Notes under the pieces: model-generated
The model's input: the letters and a program-made list of their open reading frames with translations, nothing else
Told to the model about the DNA's origin: nothing
Databases searched by the model: none
Assembly: GCF_000313135.1 (NCBI RefSeq)
Contig: NW_004457297.1
Span: forward strand, 217,714 to 281,713
Reading direction: 5' to 3'
Length of the DNA stretch: 64,000 nucleotides
Source of the DNA: Acanthamoeba castellanii str. Neff
Lineage: Eukaryota > Discosea > Longamoebia > Acanthamoebidae
Translations under genes and position numbers: made by a program
Shown: positions 55,490 to 64,000 of the stretch, in pieces
Numbering within the stretch: the stretch's first letter is position 1
Layout: each line of letters opens with the position of its first letter

Positions 55490-56854
55490 TCAGCTGTTCT
55501 CAAAGAGGTAGTTGGCCGCCATCTCCTCGTTCTTGCCACAGGCGAGGTAGGCCTGCCTCACCACGTCCCTGCCGAAGCCCAGCTCCATCAATCGCGTGAT
55601 CGACGACTCGTCCCTCTGGCTCAGCTGGGCGGCGGCGCCACCGCCTCCACCGCCGCCGGTCTGCACGACGGCGATGTCGCTGCCGTCGCCATCGCCGCCC
55701 TCCTCGTCATTGAGCCACTCGAGAAACTCGGCCTGGTTCTGTGAGATGAGCTCGTGGAGCTGCGGGTTGGAGCCGCCCAGCTGGGTGAGCAGCGCGGCGA
55801 AGAGGTCTGGCCTCGTCTGGAGCAGCGATCGAATGCGCTGGAACTGGTTCGCACCACACACACACACGACACAGAGAGAGAGAGAGAAAATGGGTGAGCC
55901 TCGAGTGCAGCGCAGTGCTTGAAAGGTCTGCGGGCAGGATGGAGGTACTTGAGGCTGCTGCACGACCCACTCGAACTGTGCCTGCGGATCAGAGTTCTGC
56001 TGGCCCATGCGCTGGATGAGATCGCTCATCAGGTTGCTGGCCTCCTGCTGCGGGTCGGTCCGCTGAGCGCCTGCACGTGTGCCCAACGCGATCATGCATG
56101 AGCGCTCACATGCAAAGATCACTTGCGCGTGCACGCAGCGACACACGACACAAGCATACACACACGACACGAGAGGAGGAAAGCGTACCACCAGAAGCGG
56201 CAGCGGCAGCAGCGGGTGTGGTGGGTTCAGAGAGAGGAGCACCGGAGAGGAGAAGGTCGCAAGCGTTCTGGAGGTCGTTTCTGGCGAGGCGCAGTGCCCG
56301 CACGATCTGCTCCTGCTCGAAGCCCATGCCCAGCAACCTAGCCGCGGGACACAATGGTTAGGCCATGGCATTCGCATGGATCGGATTGATTACGTGTAGA
56401 GAATATACAAATTTATAAATTTGATCTTGGAGGGTGCGTACGCCGAGAGGGCCTCATCAGAAGGCGTAAACGCAGGTGTGGAAGCGGCTGCCACCGGAGC
56501 AGCATCTGCAGCAGGGGTGGCCGCGGCAGCAGGTTGTGTTTCGGCAGGTGTGGCGACAGGAGCAGCTGATTGAGGGGCAGGGGCGGCAGCAGGCGTGGAT
56601 GCGGCAGGGGCAGCAGCCGCTGCGCTGTCTGGCTTCCTTACCACGAGGACGAGCGACGCTCCATCCTTGATGCCCTGTTCGGCAAGGCGAGCCTCATCGG
56701 ACACGATGCGTCCGGCGAAAATGACCTTCTGCCAGGACACGTCGAATTGGTGATCGGTTTGGATCTGGCGTTTGAGGTCCTCGCACGTCGCATCCTCGGC
56801 CACCTCGACCTCGATCGCTACTTGGTCTGGCAATTTCTTTAGTACGAGCTTCAT
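55490..56854 (-). CDS. RAD23: RAD23, nucleotide-excision-repair and proteasome shuttle protein
   Basis: 345 aa; exons (minus) 56854-56442, 56337-56189, 56070-55949, 55843-55490. Domain order is complete: N-terminal ubiquitin-like (MKLVLKKLPDQVAIEVEV), Ala/Pro-rich linker, UBA1 (LLGMGFEQEQIVRALRLA), XPC-binding STI1-like helices (RIRSLLQTRPDLFAALL, NPQLHELISQNQAEFLEWL), Gly linker, UBA2 (ITRLMELGFGRDVVRQAYLAC). It stabilises XPC/Rad4 for damage recognition and delivers ubiquitylated proteins to the proteasome. Length and order are typical. Confidence 0.96.
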
Positions 56855-57361
56855 ATCTTTACTATTATCTGTTATCTTCGTCTAATTCCTTCGCACTCGA
56901 TTAGAATCGATTCTTCCTAGATGCAGTGGATTGGAAGATGATTGAAAGCACAACACACGTTTGTTGGTGGTGCGTTTCCTCTGTTGGATGCGAAAACTAA
57001 CAATTCAACGAACAGACAACCAACACCGTGTTCGCCTAACTTTTGGTTTATTTGTTTGTTTTTATTTGTTTTTGCTTGTGTGTGTTTGTTGTGCGTTGTG
57101 TGTTCTTGCTGCCCGCGTGCGGTGCTGCCGACGTCGACGCGCTCCTCACCATCCCATGTTGGTGCATCGTCCTTCTCGCGAGTCGTCTCCACCTCCGACA
57201 GAGCACTCGTCCGCCGGTCCCACCGTCGGCTGAGAGCGACGAAGTCGTACTGGGTCGATGCAATGAAGGTGATGATGACGGCGATGCCGACGATGATGGT
57301 GGTCATCGTCATCGTCGCACGCGCCCAGGCGCGAGCTCGCCCAACACCACCACTCGATTGA
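56855..57361. other. Intergenic, F-box/SAP gene 3' end to RAD23 5' end
   Basis: About 500 bp, T/G-rich around 57040-57110. On the minus strand an ATG at 57312 opens a frame starting with a hydrophobic run (TIIVGIAVIITFIAS) that could encode a tiny membrane protein of up to 131 aa, but its second half is low-quality and unsupported. Confidence 0.4.
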
Positions 57362-60300
57362 TCAAGCGTTCCTGTCGAAGAAGAGGATGACCGGCTTGTA
57401 GTCGCGGTTGTTGTAGAGCACCCTGAGGAACTCCCTCTGCTGTCGCTCCTTGTCCTCCTTGGTCAGCGGTACGTCGTCGTTGTTGGCGCCGTTCATGCCG
57501 TCGTCGCCGCCGCCGTTCATCGCCTCCTGACGTCGGCCCTTCCTCCGCCTTTTCCGCGCTCGCTCCTCCTTGTCGCGCAGCAGCTGCTTCCGCTTGAGCC
57601 GCGCCTCCTTGGCGTTGGGTCCCTCCTCGAACTTGCGCCTCATCAGCTGCTGCGAGTCGGCCGCAGTGACGGCCGAGCTGATGCCGTCGAGGCTGTCCTC
57701 GCCCAGGAGCGAGGACTCGTCCTCGCTCTGGTCGTCGTCTTCGTCGCTTTCGTCTTCGAGGGTCCTGCGCTTCCTCTTCCGGGCAGAGACACCGCCGAGG
57801 TCGTCGAAGCTGATCATGCTGTCGACCTCATCATCGCTGTCGCTCGAGTCGTCGTCGCTGCCGTCCTGGCGTCGCATCCGCTTGCTGCTACTGCTACCGC
57901 CGTCGTACGACAGCGCGTAGTCCGACACCCGTCGCTTGCGGCCCGGCAGCGCCGACGAGCAGCCGACGAGGGACACGACAGGTGCGACGGTCATGGTCTC
58001 CTCTGACACCCACCTCTGGCGATCCTCCGGCGCACTGCTGTCGTTATCGTCGGCAGGCGCCCACTGGACCAGGTACATCGGCTTCGCGCTCATCGGAACC
58101 AGCTCGGCGGAGGAGAGCAAGGTGGCGTGGTGAACGGCGAGCACGGTCTCGACGGTGCGGGCCTTCAGCTTGGGGTCAGCAAGCAGCCCATTCCACGCTT
58201 CCTTCAGCCGACTGGCTTCCCCTTCAGCAACCTGCGTAGCAGAAGCACGATACCAATTAATTATGGTCACGAAAAAGCGAGCCGTTGGCCGCAGCGACAA
58301 AGGGGGCGAAAGGAAACGAAAAGGAAAAGGAAAGGAACACGACGTACGCTAGTTACTGCGGAGGGCGAAGGAATGACGGGTGGGAGCGCGGTCTTGGCCT
58401 TCAGGAAGAACACGCGGCTCGCAAAGCGTTCTCTCCAGGTGCCGCTGTAGTGGGACGCGAGGTCCGTGCCCCACCTGGCCTCGAACATGCGGCGCCACAG
58501 CGCGTCGTTGGCGGCGATGATCGAGAAGAAGTGGCTGTTTGTGACCAACAGCAACATGTTAGCGAATTCGTGATGCAGTTTGTTAGCTGACGTGTGTGTG
58601 TATGTGTGTCTGGTCGGTACCAGCTGGCGGAGATGGCGCCGAGATCACGAGGGCTGGATTCGAGGAAGGACAGAATGCGCACGATGAGGTCGGTCGGAAG
58701 GGCATCGAACCAGAGGAACACACCACGATTCTCGGCCTTCATGCGCCCGAGCGTCATCGGCTGAATAGACTGGTCAAGGACACACGCGTTTCGCCGCACG
58801 TGAGCTGTCTGGCGCGCACGTCCAATAACCCGTTGCGCACAAGGAATGTGAGGTGGTCATCCAACGTACAGTCTTTGCAAGTTTGCGCGTTCCGCTGTTG
58901 GTGAGGTCGCGCGAGGACTTGAGCGAGGGGCTGGCGTCGTCGGACCGCCGGAGGTTGAGGCGTCCGACACTGAGGCGGCGCGACCCATCGACAGCCACCG
59001 GGGAGCCCACGGCCCTGGGGAGCGAGGGAGTCCGCCTGATCTGACGCCGGGCGCAGTTGGAACAGTGTGCACCGAACTGTTGCGCGTTCCTGAACGATGT
59101 CTTCGGCCACGCCCTGTCACAGTGCTTACAGTAGTAATACTGCAAGAGAAAACCAAGTGTGACACCCGTGAGCGACTGCATACGTGACGTGAAGTGGAGT
59201 GGAGGAATAGACTTACCCTATCGTCCGTGCGGAGGTGCTTGGGGATCTTGTCGTTGATGAGCACGATGTCGGTGAGCTTGGAGGCCTCCTGCAATCCCTC
59301 CTCGTTCTCCTTACGCCTCATCGCGGTCTCGCCCATTTCGTCCTTGGGTGCGTGGTGGCTGCGGTGACTACGTCGCACGACCGCCGCACGACCGCCGCTG
59401 ACACCGTCACCAGCGAGGGAGATCTGCTCTTCGTCTTCCAACAAACCCTCGTCGTCGTCTTCGTCGCTCGACATGTCGTCCAATGTGTCGGTGTCCTCAT
59501 CGTCATCGCGCCCATCCCCGTTTCTGAAGCGGTACTCGTCGTCCTGTTTGTTGGCGGTCGTGGCGGTCATGCCCATCCTCTGCTCCCGCTCCTCCTGCTT
59601 TCTCAGTTCCTCCATGAGGCTCTCCTCCAGCGGAATGTCCAGCGCGTCTTCGTCTAAACATCACGGCGAAGAGTGAAGAAAAAGAACGAAAGCGACAAAA
59701 AAATTGAATTAATACGTGGGTGCAAAGGAGAATAGATTTACGCGAGAGTGCGAGGAGCGGTGACATACCATCAAAGTCGAGGCTCAAGAGGGCGTTGTCG
59801 GTGGCAGCTGCCTTCTCCTTCCTCGGCGTCTGAGGCTTGGCCGCAGCCGACGGCAGCGGAACTGCGAAGCCCGAGGACGACATCGGCGCGAACGGCGAGA
59901 AGGGCGTAAACGGCCCAGACAATGAGGCGCCGGGAGTCGAAACAGAGGGGAAGGCGAAGCTCGTCGACGACTTCTTTCTGCTTTGTTCCTCTTCCTCCTC
60001 GTCGTCCTCGTCCAGGTCGGCTCTGCTCTGCTGCCTGCCGGCGGGCTCCTTCTTGGCCCTGACCCCGCCGGCGCCCTTGCCCTTGACGACCTTGCCCATC
60101 TTCACGTTGCTGACGACACCGACCACACCGCTGTCCTTCTGCTCCTGAGCGAGAATGGCCTCGACGATGCGCTGGTACAGATCCGTCTTCGTTCCCGATA
60201 CCGACAGGCCCCGCACCTTCAGCTCCTTCAGGCGTTCGATCGTGAGTGTAAGTGTGCGTGCGGGGAGTGGAGAAGAAAGAAGGGAAAGGAGGAGGGAGGA

Positions 60301-61848
60301 GATGGCCAACCTGTCGGAGCTTGTCGCGTGTCATGGAGGCGAATCGCTTGAAGTCCTCCCGGTCCGTGTTCACGCGGAGGGTGACCGTTTTCGATACGGG
60401 CGCCTTAGGCGTGGTGGGAGTTTTCTTGCCGGCCGCAGCACTCGGCTTGCCGCGAGATGCCGTCGGCGTTGTCACCGCCACAGGCACCTTCATTTCTGGC
60501 GGCACCGTTGGCAGCGGTGCCAGTGCGGTCGTCGGCATCGTGGTGGTCGTTGCCAACAGCTGCGGCGCGAGCGGTAGAGCCACCGGCAGCAGTACGGTGG
60601 CAACCAGCGGCGCGAGGCTCGGAGCCGCGGTTTCCACCTTCGTGGCGGATGGTGCTTCCTTGGTCTCGGGTACCTTCTCCGCTTGGGTGGTGACCTCCGC
60701 GACGGTCGTCGACGGAACGTCGGGGAATGCGAGATGGCTCTCGGGCATCGGGACGGCAACGTTGGGGGAGTGGTGTTGGTGGTCGTGCCCGTCGTCGTTT
60801 GTCGCCGTCGAGCTTGCTGCGGCTGTTGAGGCCACCAGCTCTCTGTTGATGTCGTCCACCTCCATGCTTTCAGCGCCCTTCGACTCGCTCAGCGCCTCGC
60901 CCTTCATCGCTTGGCGGAGATCTTCCATGCATTCTTCTCCCTCGGGCTTGTTGCTTCGTCGGCCATCGTCCTTAGCCGCTGACTCCATTGGCACCCCGTT
61001 CTTCAAAACTGCCCCTTCGGCCTCTCGCGCGTTCTCTCGCTTCTGCCGTTCCTTGTCGCCGTGGAACTGCTGGGCACCAGCAGCGCAGGTACCCTCCGCT
61101 CCTTCCTCCTCCATGTAGTCTGTCTCGACCACGATCGGCCCGTCGAGCATGCCGTCGCTCTTCGGCGCATGGACCGAAGAGGCATCGTGGGTGCGCGTGG
61201 TTACGTGGAGCCCGTTGCCGCCAACTGCGCCGAGCGAGTCGCTATTCGAGCCCACGAACAGGGAGCGCTTGATGAGGGATGGCGAAGCCGGTGGTGAGGC
61301 TGAGACGGGCGACGTAGATGAGAAGGGGTCGTCCATAGCGCTCGCGGCGATGCATGCAGAGGCGAAAGCCGAAGAGGAGGGCGGGTAAGGCGAAGAGCCA
61401 CCTTTGGCCATCGCCAAGTGGCGAGCGGGAGACGAGGGCGATGACAACACTGGCGAAGAGAGTCCGGAGGTAATCCCGCCTTCGATGGCAAACATGTCCT
61501 CCTCGCCCCACACATCTAAATGGAACGCATCGTGTCAAAAGTCGTTGCCAAAACAAAATTAGAAATGGAAATTTAACGGAACGAAAAAAGACAGGAAGAA
61601 TCAAACGAAAGATGAAGGGGAGATGAGCCAAATGGGTGCAGAAGGGTACCATTCAGGAAGGGCATGTCCATGGCTGGCGTCTTTGCAGATGCTCGCCTGT
61701 CCGCTTCTCCATTACTACGTAGAGGAATGATAAGAACAGGGGGGGGATTGATAGATTGATAAAAGACCAAATTGACGAACCTGGCTACGGATGAGTGGTC
61801 GGTCAATCTTAATCCATGGCGATCTTGGCGGTGGGGCTCTTGCGACAT
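57362..61848 (-). CDS. SAP / zinc-finger / F-box nuclear protein
   Basis: 1232 aa from nine exons (minus): 61848-61781, 61714-61650, 61515-60311, 60225-59769, 59653-59217, 59139-58870, 58769-58621, 58534-58357, 58231-57362, all phases consistent. A long Ser/Pro/Ala/Thr-rich N-terminal region precedes a SAP DNA-binding motif rebuilt across an intron ([23 protein letters not shown]), acidic stretches, a GATA-like finger C-x2-C-x18-C-x2-C (CKHC..CSNC), an F-box ([21 protein letters not shown] followed by [14 protein letters not shown]) and a highly charged C-terminus. It could be a chromatin-bound SCF substrate receptor. The whole combination is unusual. The 60310-60226 intron uses an AAG acceptor, chosen because it completes the SAP fold. 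Confidence 0.85.
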
Positions 61849-62304
61849 CGCACCCTCGCCGGCTTGTTCTTTTGTCTGATGAAGAATGATTGGTCAGAAT
61901 CTCGTTTTCTTGCATTGTGAGGCGCGATGCTACATCTCCAATCTGTAAATAATGAAGATCAACAAGAGCGAAGGAAAGATATACCACTGACAAATTGATA
62001 GACTCTCTTCTCCGTCTCTAGAATGCCGAACGAATTTAATCGATCAAGCAATCGAGGAGTAATAAAGCAAACGATGCCTGTTGTGGCCGCGTGTACACTA
62101 AGAGACGCGCGTGCGTGCGTGGTCTCGGCTTCCTCCGTTCCTCGAAAGACCGAAGAAATGAATGGAAAGCCGCCCACCCGCTCTGCGTTTCCCTTTTCCG
62201 TCACGCCTCCGTGTCCGGATATATGCCGACACCAAAATTTGAGGCAAATATTTTCCAAGTTATTTTTGGCGTCCATCCACGATGATTGATGAAACGGTGA
62301 GGGA
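61849..62304. promoter_or_regulatory. Divergent intergenic region
   Basis: About 455 bp between two head-to-head genes, AT-richer than the flanking exons. It should contain both promoters. No RNA gene or repeat is recognised. Confidence 0.5.
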
Positions 62305-64000
62305 ATGAAACGGCAAGAGGGCGAAAGAATGAGGAGAGGTGGGGATGGCAATGGAGGGGGAAAGGCGGGAAAGGAACGTACCCATTCGAAGGCATCGGGC
62401 AGAAGATCGTCGTCAGGCGGCAACATGCTGGCGCCTTCGAAAGGCTCGCCACGGCAGAAAGACTACGTCGTGGTGGGCGGTCAGAAGGTCTATCTCAACT
62501 TCATCCACGCCAAGCGGCAGAATCATTCGAATTTCCCTATCCCTCATTCGCTCGCCAATCCGTTCGTCAAGGAATCGTCCCTCGTCGGTGCAGTCCGATC
62601 AGCGCCTGCCAGCACGACCGCTGCCAAGCGTTCCCCTTCTGGAAGTCGGCGCAGGGCAGAAGATGACGCTGCAGCGGCAGAGCCGCCGCCAGTCATTCTC
62701 GAATTGCGCAATCAGATCATCGAGCACGAGCTGGGCAGGAGAGGCGATGATGATGGCGCCGACGACTGCGAGTTCTCCATCGAAGAGTTCACACCACCCG
62801 CAGCCGCGGCCAAGAAGAGGAAGGCAGCCGAGGCGGCAGCGGCAGCTTCAGCCATCAAGCGCGAGTTGGAGGCGGTGGAGATGAAGAGGGCAGCCGCAGA
62901 GCAAGACAAACGGGCAGAGAGAGAAACGCGAAGAGAAATCGAAAAGGAAAAAATGGCCCGCCAAAAAGCGAAGGGCAAGGAAAAGGCACCAGAGAGCAGC
63001 GAAGAAGACGAGAACGAGAACGATGAGGGAGGGAATGAGGGGGAAGAAGAGACAGACATCCCCATAAGTAAGAGGCGGAGGACAACGGTTGAGCCTGCGC
63101 GCAGGCATCCAGACAAGACTCCTCGCACCAAGTCGGCGGTATGGCACCACAACCTGTGCGCAGTTGTGTCGTCTTTCTTGACAGCTTACTTCGTGTTGCG
63201 CCGAAACCACAGCCATCTCCGGTGGCGAGCAACAACAGGACTTCGCCCACTTCCCCTCGAGGTCTGCCGTCACCGGCCAAGTCGCCGTTCACGGTGCCCA
63301 CCTCTCCGTTCGCCGCCGCGTCAACGCGCTCGGACAAACGCACGACACCAGCCAAGAGCCCACGGACCTCCGCCTCTTCCTCCGCCGCCTCTGCATCGTC
63401 AGCCCTGCCGTCCGCTGCAGCAGCAACCTCGAATTCGACCGGACCCGCGTCATCAACCTCAACCTCTACGTCTACCTCCTCTACTTCAGCCTGTATCCCC
63501 TCCTCGCTCGATCCCATGTCGTCGCCGTCGGACGAATTCGAGATCACTTCGTCCTTCCTCGCCACGATTGACGTGCTGGAAAAGAGCGTTGCCGGCCGGT
63601 GGATCGAAGAGAAGGAAGATCTTGATGAACTAAGCAGGCGCACGGACCGAGGCAAGACGGCCGAGCCGAAGAGCGAGGGTGCGCAGAGCGCAGCGAGAGG
63701 CACTCACGAGCGGAAACCAAACGGCGACGGCGACGATTGCGACGACAGCGAAGGCGAAGAGCAGCTGGAGAGGAAACGCGCGCGGGCTGCGCTGCCGGCG
63801 GCCAGAGGCAGAACGAAGGCGACGGTGGGCAGTGGAGGAGTCGACCGGGAGGAGGTGATGGACTCGCAGTGGATCGATTCGCCGTTCTGCATGTCGACCC
63901 AGGCCGCTCGGGCATTCGCTGCTGCAGCGCCTCTCGCCAGCCGCGCCAAACGCTGGGCCAACCAGTCAGCCGCAATCGACGACGGCGCAGGAGCACCGGC
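62305..64000 (+). CDS. Charged nuclear-type protein (partial; runs off right edge)
   Basis: Exons 62305-63138 and 63213 to beyond 64000; intron phase agrees. In-frame ATGs at 62305 and 62425 both fit. The second starts directly before the only conserved-looking block (DYVVVGGQKVYLNFIHAKRQ, FPIPHSLANPFVKE). The rest is Lys/Glu coiled coil (about 62860-62990), an acidic Asp/Glu patch, then SP/TP-rich sequence (RTSPTSPRGLPSPAKSP) suited to proline-directed kinases, and a helical segment (FLATIDVLEKSVAGRWIEEK). Nuclear localisation is likely from basic clusters (KRRR). No family is recognised. Confidence 0.7.

Noticed and set aside
56917..57312. Possible 131-aa minus-strand membrane protein
   Set aside because: Only the first 15 residues look like a helix; the rest has T/Q/N-rich non-coding character and no splice or homology support.

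Overview
The window looks like nuclear DNA of a free-living amoebozoan, most probably Acanthamoeba. The evidence is GC-rich coding sequence, very compact genes, many short GT-AG introns (mostly about 60-110 bp) with GTACG-type donors, CA/GT-rich introns, and a two-domain eight-cysteine secreted protein of the kind described as a Leo cyst-wall lectin. No bacterial, viral or organellar gene organisation is seen. Most gene models below were built by hand from splice sites and reading phase. For most of them the exon lengths sum to a whole number of codons. The LRR, SPO11 and POLQ models are less complete.

Left part (1-15.7 kb): a protein disulfide isomerase on the minus strand (its 3' end lies outside the window), a Zn2Cys6-PAS transcription factor, a transmembrane tyrosine-kinase-like receptor kinase, a second and unusual PDI, and the Leo-type lectin with a long Thr/Lys/His/Cys repeat spacer. 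Both PDI genes carry a TGACGTCA palindrome about 0.3 kb upstream.

Middle part (15.9-40 kb): an XRCC1 homologue with a repetitive acidic linker, a small SET-domain protein, three tRNA-Ser(AGA) genes (two inverted, one with a damaged acceptor stem), a small membrane protein, an AT-rich orphan block, two inverted RBBP9-like hydrolases flanking an F-box/RasGEF gene, a C-8 sterol isomerase (ERG2), a mitochondrial glutaredoxin-like protein that has lost its active-site cysteine, an App1-type phosphatidate phosphatase, a long leucine-rich-repeat protein with a CaaX end, ketopantoate reductase, and SPO11.

Right part (40-64 kb): a full-length DNA polymerase theta gene, a Ras-like GTPase with altered switch residues, a mitochondrial carrier, a secreted protein, a Cys/His-rich hypothetical, RAD23, a SAP/zinc-finger/F-box protein, and the 5' part of a charged nuclear protein that runs off the right edge.

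Four genes act in DNA repair or recombination (XRCC1, SPO11, POLQ, RAD23), and SPO11 and POLQ are adjacent on the same strand. Several gene pairs are head-to-head with short shared promoters: ketopantoate reductase/SPO11, and App1/LRR. There is no operon logic. The shared theme is ordinary eukaryotic housekeeping and signalling with several lineage-specific twists.
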